DNA of 64,000 bases from CADEEN01 sp963751775 (GTDB taxonomy: Bacteria > Pseudomonadota > Gammaproteobacteria > Burkholderiales > Burkholderiaceae_C). The stretch is taken from positions 434,001 to 498,000 of the forward strand of contig CAVVVW010000008.1 in NCBI GenBank assembly GCA_963751775.1. Direction: 5' to 3'. Position numbers and translations under genes: made by a program. Positions 1 through 12,575 of the stretch are shown here, one piece after another. The notes under the pieces are model-generated. The model made no database searches. It had not been told where the DNA came from and saw only the letters and a program-made list of their open reading frames with translations. Each line of letters opens with the position of its first letter. Position 1 is the first letter of the stretch.

Positions 1-58
1 GCGCGGTGACGGCGCCAAAACGCACCGCCGCGCCGCTGCAAGGACACCAGCACCGCGC

Positions 59-778
59 TCACTTGCCAAGCGCCTCGGTGTGCGCGCCATGCTGGCGCTG
101 CGCCAGCGCGATGGCCGCATTGATCGCGCCGACGCAGGCCAGCAGCACCAGGCCCAGGCCGAGCGCCAGCGGCAGGTCGCCCTTGCTGGTCTCGAGCGCG
201 ATCGCGGTGGTCATGACCCGCGTCACGCCCTCGATGTTGCCGCCGACGATCATCACCGCACCGACCTCGCTGATCGCGCGGCCGAAGGCGGTCAGCAACA
301 CCGTCACCAGCGCCAGCCGTTCATGCAGCAGCAGCAGTGCGGCGCTGGCCAGCGCAGACGCGCCCATCGAGCGCAACTGCTCGCCGTTGCCGCGCCAGGC
401 GTCGGCGATCAACTGGCGCGTCAGCGCCGCCACCACCGGCAGCACGAGGATCGTCTGCGCGACGACCATCGCCCGCGGCGTGAACAGGATGCCCCAGGTG
501 CCGAGCGGCCCCGAGCGCGACAACAGCAGGTAGACCACCAGGCCGACCACCACCGAGGGCAAACCGAGCAGGGTGTTGAGCGCCGCGACGATCAGCCGTT
601 GGCCGCGAAAGCGCGATACCGCGAGCCAGGCGCCACCGGCCATGCCCAGGCCCGCCGCCAAGGCACAGGCGCTCGCGCTGACGCCGAGCGACAGCGCGAC
701 GATCTCCGCCAGGCGCACATCCCAACCCGTCACCAAGACCCACGCTGCGCGCAGGCTGTCGGCGAAACCGCCACCCAT
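59..778 (-). CDS. tupB: Tungstate-type ABC transporter permease (TupB-like)
   Basis: This is an inner-membrane permease of about 239 residues with several hydrophobic segments. It carries the inner-membrane loop typical of binding-protein-dependent permeases, around the stretch EQLRSMGASA and the following LTAFGRAISEVGAVMIVGGN. The late EVGAVMIVGG segment with TTAIALETSKGD is characteristic of the TupB/WtpB tungstate and molybdate branch, which delivers oxyanions for pterin-cofactor enzymes. I place the start at the ATG at 778 because an AAAGGTG ribosome site lies just upstream; an in-frame start at 805 is possible. The ATPase subunit would lie downstream on the same strand; only 58 bases remain before the window edge, so it cannot be confirmed. 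Molybdate or sulfate specificity cannot be excluded from sequence alone. Confidence 0.8.
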   Translation of the reverse strand: MGGGFADSLRAAWVLVTGWDVRLAEIVALSLGVSASACALAAGLGMAGGAWLAVSRFRGQRLIVAALNTLLGLPSVVVGLVVYLLLSRSGPLGTWGILFTPRAMVVAQTILVLPVVAALTRQLIADAWRGNGEQLRSMGASALASAALLLLHERLALVTVLLTAFGRAISEVGAVMIVGGNIEGVTRVMTTAIALETSKGDLPLALGLGLVLLACVGAINAAIALAQRQHGAHTEALGK

Positions 779-894
779 GAACACCTTTCGACTCTTGACG
801 CGCATGTTTGCATGCCAGCCGCGCCATGTCGCTATGCCGGCAATTGCATAGGTGCGGGTGTGCGCGGCAAGGCTTGTGGCACAGTCGGCGCCCC

Positions 895-1446
895 ATGGCC
901 CTCAAAGCAACCATCTTCAAAGCGCAACTGCAGATCGCCGACATGGACCGCGGCATCTACGGCGACCACCTGCTGACGCTGGCGCAGCACCCGTCGGAAA
1001 CCGAGGAGCGCATGATGGTGCGGCTGCTGGCCTACGCGCTGAACGTGCCGGCCGACAACCACCGCGGCGACCTGGTGTTCGCCCGCGGCCTGGCCGACAC
1101 CGACGAGCCCGACCTGTGGCAGCTCGACCTGACCGGCCAGCTCGTGCACTGGATCGAGGTCGGCCAGCCCGACGAGCGCCGCATGCAGCGCGCCGCGTCA
1201 CGCGCCGAGCAGGCCACCTTCATCGCCTACACCGCCAGCACGCCGATCTGGTGGGCGGGCGTGAAGAACAAGCTGACGCGCACCGAGCGCCTGGCGGTGT
1301 GGCAGTTGCCTGCCGAGCAGAGCGCCGCGCTGGCCGGCCTGGCACAGCGATCGATGCAGATCCAGGTCACCGTGCAGGACGGGCTGATCTGGTTCAATGA
1401 CGGCCAGCGCTCGGTGGAGCTGTCGCTGCAACCGCTGCTGAGCTGA
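895..1446 (+). CDS. yaeQ: YaeQ family protein
   Basis: The 183-residue product begins MALKATIFKAQLQIADMDRG and contains the conserved YaeQ features: an N-terminal strand-rich segment, the RLLAYALN helix, the DLWQLDLTG stretch and WIEVGQPDERR. YaeQ is a small PD-(D/E)XK-fold protein whose biochemical role is not settled; E. coli YaeQ was linked genetically to suppression of RfaH loss. The length matches the family (about 180). The ATG at 895 is chosen because homology begins there; the open frame extends upstream to 808 without family similarity. It is divergent from the tupB-like permease, so 779-894 is a shared promoter region. Confidence 0.88.
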   Translation: MALKATIFKAQLQIADMDRGIYGDHLLTLAQHPSETEERMMVRLLAYALNVPADNHRGDLVFARGLADTDEPDLWQLDLTGQLVHWIEVGQPDERRMQRAASRAEQATFIAYTASTPIWWAGVKNKLTRTERLAVWQLPAEQSAALAGLAQRSMQIQVTVQDGLIWFNDGQRSVELSLQPLLS

Positions 1447-1518
1447 GTCGATCACGAAGCGGCCGCCACACGCAACAATGAGACAACCACGAACGCAAAC
1501 CACGCGCTTGAGCACGAC

Positions 1519-1797
1519 ATGAACATCCCGGTTCACCACGACATCGCCGCAAGTCGCTTTGCAGCCGAGGTCGACGGCCAGCTCTGTGTCGCCGACTACA
1601 GGTTGTCGGGTGCGGTGATGACCATGACCCACACGCTCGTGCCGCCGCCGCTCGAAGGCCGCGGCATCGCCGCGGCTCTGGTGGCCGAGGCGCTGGATTA
1701 CGCACGCCGCGAGGGCCTGCGCGTGCGGCCGGCGTGCAGTTATGTGGCGCGCTACATGCGACGCCACCCGGCCACGCTCGATCTGCTCGCGCCCTGA
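1519..1797 (+). CDS. Small GNAT-like N-acetyltransferase (YjdJ-type)
   Basis: A 92-residue protein with the minimal acetyl-CoA binding core of the short GNAT family (PF14542-like). It shows the substrate-side MTHTLVPPPLEGRGIAAALV stretch, in which EGRGIAAALV is the pyrophosphate-binding loop, followed by EALDYARREGLRVRPACSYV and a C-terminal helix. Proteins of this size lack the extra strands of larger acetyltransferases and their substrates are unknown. It sits 19 bases upstream of the DUF924 gene on the same strand, so the two are probably cotranscribed. The assignment to the fold is firm, the function is not. Confidence 0.8.
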   Translation: MNIPVHHDIAASRFAAEVDGQLCVADYRLSGAVMTMTHTLVPPPLEGRGIAAALVAEALDYARREGLRVRPACSYVARYMRRHPATLDLLAP

Positions 1798-1816
1798 GTT
1801 CCCGCGCCACGCCGCG

Positions 1817-2410
1817 ATGATCACGCCCGACGCCCAGCAGGTCCTGGATTTCTGGTTCGGCACGGCCGACGACCCCGGTCACCTGCAGCAACGGCCGCAG
1901 TGGTTCCGCAAGGATCCAGGCTTCGACGCGGCGATCGTGCAGCGCTTCGGCCGCCTGATCGAGCAGGCGCTGGCGGGCGGCATCGACGACTGGGCCGCAG
2001 CGCCACTGGCCGCGTTGCCGGCGCTGGCGCGCGTCATCGTGCTCGACCAGTTCACGCGCAACGCCTACCGCGGCAGTGCGCGCGCCTTCGCCGGCGATGC
2101 GATGGCCTTGCAGACGGCCCGCGCGCTGGTGGCGTCGGGGCTGGACCGCGAGCTCACCGGCGTGCAACGCATGTTCGTCTACCTGCCGTTCGAGCATGCC
2201 GAGGACCGGTCGCACCAGCGCACGTCGCTGCAGTTGTTCGAGCAGCTCGGGCGCGATGAGCCGGCGCTGGCGGGCCTGAGTGAATGGGCGCAGCGCCATC
2301 ACGACATCGTCGAGCGCTTCGGCCGCTTTCCGCACCGCAACGCCGCACTCGGCCGCGCCAGCAGCAGCGACGAACTCGAGTTCCTGAAGCAGCCGGGCTC
2401 GGGCTTCTAG
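1817..2410 (+). CDS. DUF924 family protein
   Basis: The 197-residue product begins MITPDAQQVLDFWFG and is a typical DUF924 protein: an all-helical, TPR-like fold with the conserved WFRKDPGFD segment, the ALARVIVLDQFTRNAYRG motif and the late EHAEDRSHQ and RFGRFPHRN motifs. Its length is standard for the family, which is widespread in proteobacteria without an assigned biochemical role. I set the start at ATG 1817, where the conserved N terminus begins, rather than at the upstream in-frame codon at 1742 that would overlap the acetyltransferase gene. Confidence 0.85.
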   Translation: MITPDAQQVLDFWFGTADDPGHLQQRPQWFRKDPGFDAAIVQRFGRLIEQALAGGIDDWAAAPLAALPALARVIVLDQFTRNAYRGSARAFAGDAMALQTARALVASGLDRELTGVQRMFVYLPFEHAEDRSHQRTSLQLFEQLGRDEPALAGLSEWAQRHHDIVERFGRFPHRNAALGRASSSDELEFLKQPGSGF

Positions 2411-2432
2411 CCCGGGCGCGCCGACGTGGCCC

Positions 2433-3743
2433 TCAGCGCGCCGTGCCCATCACTGCACTGGGCAGCGCGGTGACGATGGCCGGGAACACAGTGATCAACA
2501 CGACCCCGGCCACCATGCAGAAGAAGAACGGCAGCGTGACGCGCGCGATCCAGCCGATCTCGCGCCCGGTCATGCCCTGCAGCACGAACAGGTTGAAGCC
2601 CACCGGCGGCGTGATCTGCGCCATCTCGACCACCAGCACGATGAAGATGCCGAACCACAGCGGGTCGATGCCGGCCTTGATGACCGTGGGCATGATCACG
2701 CCCATCGTCAGCACGACCATCGAGATGCCGTCGAGAAAGCAGCCGAGCACGACGTAGAAGACCAGCAGCGCCGCCAGCAATTGCCATTGCGACAGGCCGA
2801 GCGTCGCGATCCATTCGGCCAGGTGCCGCGGCAGGCCGATGTAGCCCATGCTGAGCGTCAGGAACGCGGCCCCGGCCAGGATCAGCGCGATCATGCAATA
2901 CAGCCGCGTGCCGCCGAGCAGCGAGGCCTTGAAGGTCGGCCAGTCGAGCGAGCCCTGCATTGCCGAGATGCCCAGCGCACCGACCACGCCGACGGCGGCG
3001 GCTTCGGTCGCCGTGGCGATGCCGGCGTAGATCGAACCGAGCACGGCAACGATCAGCAGCACGACCGGGATCAGGTGCCGCGACTCGTGCACCTTCTGCG
3101 TGAAGCTCATCGCGGCGTCGGCGGCCGGCACCTCGCCGGGATGGCGCAGCGCCCAGAACACGAGGTAGCCGGAGAACAGCGCCGCCAGCATGATGCCGGG
3201 CAGGATGCCGGCCATGAACAGCTGGGCGATCGAGACCTCGGCCGCGACGCCGTAGACGATCATGATGATCGACGGCGGGATCAACAGGCCCAGCGTGCCG
3301 GCACCGGCCAGCGAGCCGATCGCGATGCCATCGGGGTAGCCACGCCGCGACAGCTCGGGCAGGCTCATCTTGCCGATCGTGGCGCAGGTGGCGGCCGAGG
3401 AGCCCGACACCGCGGCGAAGATCGCGCAGCCGACCACGTTGGTGTGCAGCAGCCGGCCGGGCAGCGACTGCATCCACGGCGCCAGGCCGCGGAACATGTC
3501 GCTCGACAAGCGGGTGCGAAACAGGATCTCGCCCATCCAGATGAACAGCGGCAGCGCAGTCAGCGTCCAGCTCGACGAGCTGCCCCAGATCGTGACGGCC
3601 ATCGCGTCGCCAGCCGGCCGCGAAGAGAACAGCTGCATGCCGATCCAGGCCACGCCGGCCAGCGACAGGCCGATCCAGACGCCGCTGCCCAGGATCGCGA
3701 ACAGCGCGACGATCAGCAGCGCGGTGATGGCGATGTCGTTCAC
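2433..3743 (-). CDS. dctM: TRAP transporter large permease (DctM)
   Basis: A 436-residue, highly hydrophobic protein matching the DctM subunit, with about 12 membrane segments. Diagnostic stretches are SGSSAATCATIGKMSLPEL, the GTLGLLIPPSIIMIVYG loop and the EMAQITPPVGFNLFVLQG segment near the C terminus. DctM is the channel-forming subunit of tripartite ATP-independent periplasmic transporters, which use the sodium or proton gradient to import organic acids delivered by a periplasmic binding protein. It is the last gene of the dctP-dctQ-dctM operon and starts 7 bases after dctQ ends. Confidence 0.95.
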   Translation of the reverse strand: MNDIAITALLIVALFAILGSGVWIGLSLAGVAWIGMQLFSSRPAGDAMAVTIWGSSSSWTLTALPLFIWMGEILFRTRLSSDMFRGLAPWMQSLPGRLLHTNVVGCAIFAAVSGSSAATCATIGKMSLPELSRRGYPDGIAIGSLAGAGTLGLLIPPSIIMIVYGVAAEVSIAQLFMAGILPGIMLAALFSGYLVFWALRHPGEVPAADAAMSFTQKVHESRHLIPVVLLIVAVLGSIYAGIATATEAAAVGVVGALGISAMQGSLDWPTFKASLLGGTRLYCMIALILAGAAFLTLSMGYIGLPRHLAEWIATLGLSQWQLLAALLVFYVVLGCFLDGISMVVLTMGVIMPTVIKAGIDPLWFGIFIVLVVEMAQITPPVGFNLFVLQGMTGREIGWIARVTLPFFFCMVAGVVLITVFPAIVTALPSAVMGTAR

Positions 3744-3750
3744 GCGCCGC

Positions 3751-4260
3751 TCATTCGTTGCGCAACGCTTCGCCGCTCTGCACCTGCACGCGCCGGCCGC
3801 GCCACTCGAGCACCAGTTCGTCGACGCAGGCGATGGCCAGGATCGTCGTGCCGATGGCCATGCCGAGCTGCGGCAGCCACAGTGGCGTGGCGTCGTTGCC
3901 GGTGGAGATGTCGTTGAAGGCGTGCGACTGCCAGGCCAGGCGCAGGCTGTAGTAGGCCACCAGCCCGGCCAGCAGCGAGGCCGCCGACAAGGCCCACAAC
4001 TCGAGCCGGTGCCGCGCGCCCGGCGCCAGCGACTGCAGCAGCAGCGTGACGCGGATATGCTCGCCGCGCTTGAAGGTGTGCGCCAGGGCCAGGAAGCCCG
4101 CCGCGGCCATCATGTAGCCGGCGTAGGCGTCGGTGCCGGGGAGGTTGAAATGGAACTGGCGGCCCAGCACCGAGGCCAGCACCGCCACCAGCAGCAGCAC
4201 CATGGCCAGCGCCGCCAGCGCCGCAGCGCCGTCGTACAGGGCATCGAGCGCGCGGCGCAC
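3751..4260 (-). CDS. dctQ: TRAP transporter small permease (DctQ)
   Basis: This 169-residue protein has four hydrophobic segments and the DctQ hallmarks: an N-terminal helix pair ending in VLGRQFHFNLPGTDAYAGYM, then FLALAHTFKRGEHIRVTLLL. DctQ pairs with DctM in the inner membrane and is needed for docking of the binding protein. The gene lies between dctP and dctM with gaps of 13 and 7 bases, as in a canonical TRAP operon. Confidence 0.93.
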   Translation of the reverse strand: MRRALDALYDGAAALAALAMVLLLVAVLASVLGRQFHFNLPGTDAYAGYMMAAAGFLALAHTFKRGEHIRVTLLLQSLAPGARHRLELWALSAASLLAGLVAYYSLRLAWQSHAFNDISTGNDATPLWLPQLGMAIGTTILAIACVDELVLEWRGRRVQVQSGEALRNE

Positions 4261-4273
4261 GGCGCGGTGCAGG

Positions 4274-5245
4274 CTATTTGCGGAAGGCGTCGATCAGGGC
4301 CTTGCCATCGGGCCCGGCCTTGTCGAGCCACTCGGTCAGCATCGTGTCGCCAACCTTCTTCATGTCGGCCTTGAGTTGCGCCGACGGCGGCATGATGCTC
4401 ATGCCGTTGGCCTTCAGCTTTTCGACCGATTCGGTGTTGACCTTGCGGCTGGCCGCCCAGCCCCGCACTTCGGCGTCGGCCGCTGCCTTCTGCACCGCGG
4501 CCTTGGTCGGTGCGTCGAGTGCGTCGTAAGCCGCCTTGTTGACGATCACCGCGTTCTTCGGCAGCCAGGCCTGCGTGTCGTACCAGTACTTGAGCGACTC
4601 GTAGGTCTTGGTGTCCAGCCCGGTCGAGCCGCTGCTCATGTAGCTTTCGACCACGCCGGTGGCCATCGCCTGCGACAACTCCGCCGCCTGCACGGTCACC
4701 GGCTGGGCACCGACCAGCTCGGCGATGCGCGCGGTGGCCGGACTGTAGGCGCGCCACTTCGAGCCCTTCAGGTCGGCCGCCGAGGCAATCGGCTTCTTCG
4801 AGTAGATGCCCTGCGGCGGCCAGGCCACCGCGTAAAGCAGCAACATGCCCTGCTCAGCGAACTTCTTCTCGAGCAGCGGGCGCTGGGCCTTGTACAGCTT
4901 CATCGCCTCGTCGTAGCTGTCGGCCAGGAAGGGCAGGCCGTCGGCGCCGAACAACTGCCACTCGTTCTGGTAGTTCACCAGCAGGATCTCACCCGCCTGT
5001 GCCTGCCCGCCCTGCACCGCGCGCTTGATCTCGTTGGCCTTGAATAGCGAGGCGTTGGCATGCACGGTGATCTTGAGCTTGCCGGCGCTGGCCTTGTCGA
5101 TGTCGGCGGCGAAGGCATTCAGGTTCTCGGTATGGAAGTTGGTCGCAGGATAGGCTGCGGCCAGGTCCCACTTGGTCTGGGCCATGGCGCCGACGGCGGC
5201 GGCCATTGAAATACCTGCGAGCAGCAGGGTCTTGATCGGGTGCAT
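4274..5245 (-). CDS. dctP: TRAP transporter substrate-binding protein (DctP)
   Basis: The 323-residue precursor starts MHPIKTLLLAGISMAAAVGA with cleavage after AMAQ, giving a periplasmic binding protein. Family features include the WDLAAAYPATNFHTENLNAF N-terminal strand, the ADLKGSKWRAYSPAT segment carrying the conserved ligand-binding arginine, and MATGVVESYMSSG. The ligand is not readable from sequence. The operon is divergent from a 5-oxoprolinase/hydantoinase (90 bases between starts), which suggests uptake of 5-oxoproline or a related cyclic amide or organic acid. That is an inference from position only. Confidence 0.9.
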   Translation of the reverse strand: MHPIKTLLLAGISMAAAVGAMAQTKWDLAAAYPATNFHTENLNAFAADIDKASAGKLKITVHANASLFKANEIKRAVQGGQAQAGEILLVNYQNEWQLFGADGLPFLADSYDEAMKLYKAQRPLLEKKFAEQGMLLLYAVAWPPQGIYSKKPIASAADLKGSKWRAYSPATARIAELVGAQPVTVQAAELSQAMATGVVESYMSSGSTGLDTKTYESLKYWYDTQAWLPKNAVIVNKAAYDALDAPTKAAVQKAAADAEVRGWAASRKVNTESVEKLKANGMSIMPPSAQLKADMKKVGDTMLTEWLDKAGPDGKALIDAFRK

Positions 5246-5335
5246 CGGGTCTCCTCGGGCTGGTCAGGGCGGTGGCGGCTAGCATAGGCTGCACCGGGTA
5301 CCGTCCTGCCCCGGGCTTGCCCGAACCTGTGACGC

Positions 5336-8990
<3,655 letters not shown>

Positions 8991-9016
<26 letters not shown>

Positions 9017-9869
9017 GTCCGGCTGCCTGAACTGCGGCCACGCCTTCGGTGCCGAGCGGCCGCGCTACTGCCCCGACTGCGGCCAGGAGACCCACATCAG
9101 GCCGCCGCGCATCGGCGAGTTCCTGCAGCAGTTCGGCGGCGCCTACTTCTCCACCGAAGGCGCGTTGTGGCGCACCATTGCGCTGTTGTTGTTCAAGCCG
9201 GGTGAACTGACCAGGCAATACCTCGCCGGCCGCCGCCGGCACTACGTACTGCCCTTGCGCTTGTACCTGACGGTGAGCCTGCTCGCGCTGGTGCTGGTGC
9301 GCCTGGTGGCCACGGCGGAGCTGGCGATCGAAGGCCCCGGGCGCGCCGCGCCGCCACGCCCGGCGCAGGCACAGCTGGCCCTCGGTCCGGGCCGGGCCGG
9401 ACTGAAAGATGGGGTCTTCTTCTGTCAGGACCTGCCCGCCTGGCTGTGTCAGCGGTTGAAGAAACGCATCGACGTCGACGCCAAGGGCATGACGGACCAA
9501 CTCGAGCGCTTCAACGACCGCTTCCTCGGCAACCTGGGCGGGGCCATGTTCGTCCTGCTGCCGATCTTCGCCCTCTGGCTCAAGCTGGCGTACTTCAATC
9601 GCCGCATGCGCTACACCGAGCACCTCGTGTTCGCGCTGCACCTGCATGCGTTCTGGTTCCTGCTGGTTGCGCTGTTCACCACCGGCATCGACGCGCTCAT
9701 TGCCTTGGGCATGCTCGTGCTGCCGGTCTATTCGCTGCTGGCGGCGCGCCGCGTCTATGGCGGGCGTTGGGGCGTCACGCTCTTGCGCGGCATGGCCATT
9801 GCGCTGGCCTACGGCCTGACCCTGTCACTCGGCCTTGCGCTGGTCGCCCTCTGGTCCTATCTGGCCTGA
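8991..9869 (+). CDS. DUF3667 membrane protein with N-terminal zinc ribbon
   Basis: The 292-residue product starts with a treble of CxxC pairs, CLNCGHAF and YCPDCGQET, a classic zinc ribbon, followed by TEGALWRTIALLLFKPGELT and AGRRRHYVLPLRLYLTVSLL. The HYVxPLRLYL stretch and four later hydrophobic segments are typical of DUF3667 proteins, whose role is unknown. The GTG start overlaps the end of the 5-oxoprolinase gene by 26 bases, so the two are likely cotranscribed. Its stop codon directly abuts the stop of the convergent next gene (0-base gap). Confidence 0.8.
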
Positions 9870-10295
9870 TCAGGTCTTGACCAGGCTGCTGGCCAGCGAC
9901 TGCACCGCTTCCTTCAGCTTTTCGGCGGCCAGTGCGCTGCACTGCGCCGCGTCTGAATTGGGCTTGACATCGAAGGTGGTGGATGACTTTGCCGGCTCCC
10001 AGACCAGGCGGCGCGTGGGCGATGTGCGCGGCAGCATGACGGCACGCGCCGTGACGACGCAGGTCTGGCCACCCACCAGGCCACCGACCACCTGGCTGAG
10101 GAAGCCCCAGCGCTTGGGCGGATAGAGCTTGGCCACCCGCGCCTCGGGCAGGTGGGCCTGCCAGATCGCATCGACGGCCGGCTTGTCGATCAGCGTGGCC
10201 GTCGAGAAATCCGAGATCACGAAGGGCGGATCGGCAGCCCATGCCGGCACAGCGAGCAAGAGTGAGAAGGCGGCAGCAGCCAGTCGGTGATTCAT
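9870..10295 (-). CDS. Secreted hypothetical protein
   Basis: A 141-residue precursor with a clear signal peptide (MNHRLAAAAFSLLLAVPAWA, cleavage after AWA). The mature part is about 120 residues with two cysteines (one in QTCVVTARAV, one in AAQCSALA) that could form a disulfide. The SALAAEKLKEAVQSLASSL end looks helical. I do not recognise the family. It lies on the minus strand 88 bases downstream of the anti-sigma gene and may belong to the same transcription direction, but nothing in it shows a link to stress signalling. Confidence 0.65.
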   Translation of the reverse strand: MNHRLAAAAFSLLLAVPAWAADPPFVISDFSTATLIDKPAVDAIWQAHLPEARVAKLYPPKRWGFLSQVVGGLVGGQTCVVTARAVMLPRTSPTRRLVWEPAKSSTTFDVKPNSDAAQCSALAAEKLKEAVQSLASSLVKT

Positions 10296-10383
10296 CGTCG
10301 TCCTCGCTGTGGCGGGTGGGGAGGCGATCGAGTGTAGTGAGCGTCGGCCAGCGACGCCATAGCACTCGCCCGGCCCGCGCCTG

Positions 10384-10587
10384 TCAGTCGGCGCTGTCGC
10401 GGTAGGCCCGCCAGCGCGGCAAGGCCTGGCGCATCAAGGCCACCTGGCGGCTGAACTTCGGGCAGGCGGCGCAGATCTGCAGGTGCAAGCGCACGGCCAC
10501 GCGTTCGACCGGGCCGAGACGGCGGTCGAGCCCCGCCAGCACCAGCTCGGTGACTTCGCGGCAGTTGCGGAAGATGAGGAATTTCAT
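10384..10587 (-). CDS. Zinc-finger (zf-HC2-type) anti-sigma factor
   Basis: The 67-residue protein has the short anti-sigma signature: an N-terminal cysteine (FRNCREVTELVLAGLDRRLG), then the HLQICAACPKFSRQV motif with H-x3-C-x2-C spacing, which with the first Cys forms the zinc site of the ZAS fold. No membrane segment is present, so it would be a soluble anti-sigma factor that holds its cognate ECF sigma until zinc or thiol chemistry changes. Its ATG overlaps the sigma stop codon (ATGA at 10584-10587), which fits translational coupling of a sigma/anti-sigma pair. Confidence 0.8.
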   Translation of the reverse strand: MKFLIFRNCREVTELVLAGLDRRLGPVERVAVRLHLQICAACPKFSRQVALMRQALPRWRAYRDSAD

Positions 10588-11154
10588 GCGCTGGCCCCGG
10601 CGCGGTCGCGGCCGAACCAGTGCTCCTGCAGGCAGCCTTGCAGGCGCAATCGGGCTCGGTGCAGCAGCACCCACAGGTTGGTCGTGGTGATGCTCAATTC
10701 CTTGCAGATTTCGGCCGAATCGAGTTCCAGCCACTCGCGCATCATGAATACGCGGCCCTGCACGCCGGGCAGCTTGCTCGACGCAAAGCTCCAGCACCTC
10801 GAAGAACTCGCGCCGCCCGCAGGCGGCCTCGGGGTCGCCCCATTCGGCGGGTGCGCTGCGCCAGTGGCCGGTATCGTCGAACAACAGACCGTCGATGTCT
10901 TCCTCGTCGTCGGGCGTGGTGGCCGAGACCTCGCGGCTGTGACGCCGGATCTGGTCGATCAACTTGTGCTTGAGGATGCCGACCAGCCAGGTCTTCAGCT
11001 GCGACTGCCCGGCAAAGGCCTGCGGCTTGGCCAGTGCCGCCAGCACGGTGTCGGACACCGCGTCCTCGGCCCAGGCTTCGTTGCGCAACTGGGCAAGGGC
11101 AAAACGCAGCAGCTGCGGGCGCAGGGTCTGGACGGCGAGGGCAAAATCGGGCAT
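10584..11154 (-). CDS. ECF RNA polymerase sigma factor (frameshifted)
   Basis: Region 2 is intact in the first frame: LRFALAQLRNEAWAEDAVSD, then LKTWLVGILKHKLIDQIRRH. Near 10775 an extra base shifts the frame; in the next frame region 4 continues as PGVQGRVFMMREWLELDSAE with LSITTTNLWVLLHRARLRLQ, the helix-turn-helix that reads the -35 element. Removing one base gives a protein of 189 residues, normal for the family. The gene is divergent from the bufA gene across 117 bases, and ECF sigma factors with such anti-sigma partners are known to drive bufferin-type clusters, so this pair probably controls bufABC. If the frameshift is real rather than an assembly error, the sigma factor would lack region 4 and be dead. 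Confidence 0.78.
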
Positions 11155-11271
11155 CGGCTGTTGGCGTGAAACTGCGCGGCAGTGTAAGCATTGCGACCGA
11201 GCGCCGACCTATGGCAGCTGGAACACCCGGCTGTCCTGACTCTCCACCCAACCCAACCTGGAACCATTGAC

Positions 11272-11572
11272 ATGAACCACCGCCTCATCGCTTCGTCCGC
11301 CCTCGCCTCCGTTCTCGCGCTGGGTCTGGTTGGCCAGGCCGCCGCCCAGATGCCCAAGGACCCGGGCAAGAGCAATGAAAAGTGCTTCGGCATCGCCAAG
11401 GCCGGCCAGAACGACTGCGCCAACGCGTCCGGCACGCATTCGTGCGCCGGCCTGTCCAAGGCCGACATGAGCCTGGACGACTGGAAGTACGTCGCCGCGG
11501 GCACCTGCGCGGCCACTGAAGGGCAAGACCGCCGACCAGGTCAAGGCCATGAAGGACGGCAAGAAGAGCTGA
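11272..11572 (+). CDS. bufA: BufA1-type bufferin precursor peptide (DUF2282; frameshifted)
   Basis: The precursor has a Sec signal peptide (MNHRLIASSALASVLALGLV, cleavage near QAAAQ) followed by a short mature domain with the four family cysteines: NEKCFGIAKAGQNDC, THSCAGLSK and AAGTC. The EKCFG...NDC...HSCAG pattern is diagnostic of DUF2282/BufA1, the substrate of MNIO enzymes that modify cysteines (thiooxazoles in studied cases) to yield copper-binding periplasmic peptides. After GTCAA an extra A at 11515 shifts the frame; removing it gives LKGKTADQVKAMKDGKKS and a stop at 11572, a normal 99-residue precursor. The next gene is the modifying enzyme. Confidence 0.86.
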
Positions 11573-11608
11573 GCCCGTTGCCGAGCGGTCCGACGAGCGA
11601 GCCTGCCG

Positions 11609-12463
11609 ATGTCGTCGCTGAGCACGGGCATCGGCTGGCGCCTGCCGCACGAGCGCGAGCTGCTCGACCGGCGGCCGCCGCTGGCGTTCGTCGAAGTCCA
11701 CTCCGAGAACTACTTCGCGGCCGGCGGTGCGGCACTGGCGGTGCTCGAACGCGGGCGCGCCCTGTATGACGTCAGCCTGCACGGCGTCGGCTTGTCGCTG
11801 GGCTCGGCTGCCGGCCTCGACGCCTGGCACCTCGACCGCCTGGCCGCGTTGGTGGCCCGCATCGAACCGGTGCGCGTCTCTGACCACGCCAGCTTCTCCC
11901 GCGCGCCGCGACGCGCCGGCGGCGCGACGATCCACGGCAACGACCTGTTGCCCGTGGCCTTCAACGCCAGCTCGCTCGACATCATGGTGGCCAACGTGCA
12001 GCAGGTGCAGGAGCGGCTGCAGCGAACGATCCTGGTCGAGAACATCTCGGCCTACCTCGGCTGGGCCGACGACAGCCTGGCCGAACCGCAATTCTTCAAT
12101 CAGCTGGCGCGGCGCAGTGGCTGCAGCCTGCTGCTCGACGTCAACAATCTCGTCGTCAATGCGCTGAACGCGGGCCTGGAGCCGGTGGCCAGCGCCAACG
12201 CGTTCGTCGATGCGATCGACGCAGCGGCGGTCGGCGAGATCCACCTCGCCGGCTACGCCGAGCTGGGCGACATCGTCATCGACGACCATGGCAGCCGCGT
12301 GCACCCGCCGGTGTGGCAGGTCTATCGGCACGCGATCGAACGCCTGGGGCCGAGACCGACGTTGATCGAGTGGGACACCGACGTGCCGGCGCTCGACGTG
12401 CTGCTGGACGAAGCCGCGCGGGCCCAGGCCGTGATCGATGCCCGGCGCAGGGTGGCCGCATGA
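11609..12463 (+). CDS. bufB: MNIO family enzyme BufB (DUF692)
   Basis: A 284-residue TIM-barrel protein of the multinuclear non-heme iron oxidase family, with MbnB of methanobactin synthesis as the best-known relative. Conserved barrel ends carry the metal ligands: FVEVHSENYF, VSLHGVGLSLGS, VRVSDHASFS, ILVENISAYL, LLLDVNNLVVNA, EIHLAGYAE and the PTLIEWDTDVPAL end. It is intact and of the usual length. It would modify cysteines of the precursor encoded 36 bases upstream, working with the BufC protein encoded downstream. Oxygen and mixed-valence iron are the known requirements of the family. Confidence 0.93.
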   Translation: MSSLSTGIGWRLPHERELLDRRPPLAFVEVHSENYFAAGGAALAVLERGRALYDVSLHGVGLSLGSAAGLDAWHLDRLAALVARIEPVRVSDHASFSRAPRRAGGATIHGNDLLPVAFNASSLDIMVANVQQVQERLQRTILVENISAYLGWADDSLAEPQFFNQLARRSGCSLLLDVNNLVVNALNAGLEPVASANAFVDAIDAAAVGEIHLAGYAELGDIVIDDHGSRVHPPVWQVYRHAIERLGPRPTLIEWDTDVPALDVLLDEAARAQAVIDARRRVAA

Positions 12464-12477
12464 GCGCGCATGGCCGC

Positions 12478-12575
12478 TCCAAAGCGCTCATCCCGGAGCG
12501 CGCAGCGCGGAGGGTCGTCCAGTGACCCGCCGGGCCGTACCCAAGGCGAGTACCGAAGCGCGCAGCGCGCAGGGT
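12478..12575. repeat. REP-like repeat pair between bufB and bufC
   Basis: Two related units lie head to tail: one holding GGAGCGCGCAGCGCGGAGGG (about 12495-12514), the other GAAGCGCGCAGCGCGCAGGG (about 12555-12574). Each carries the GCGCGCAGCGC core also found in the 5-oxoprolinase insertion. ATGAGCGCGCA at 12460 and ATGAGCGAGCGCA at 12581 flank the block and resemble a degenerate target duplication, as if the original overlapping bufB/bufC start had been split. An ORF of 21 codons from 12460 lies over this block and is not credible as a gene. Confidence 0.6.

Noticed and set aside
12460..12525. A 21-codon ORF starting at the bufB stop.
   Set aside because: It reads through the REP-like repeat and has no features; more likely the relic of the former bufC start.
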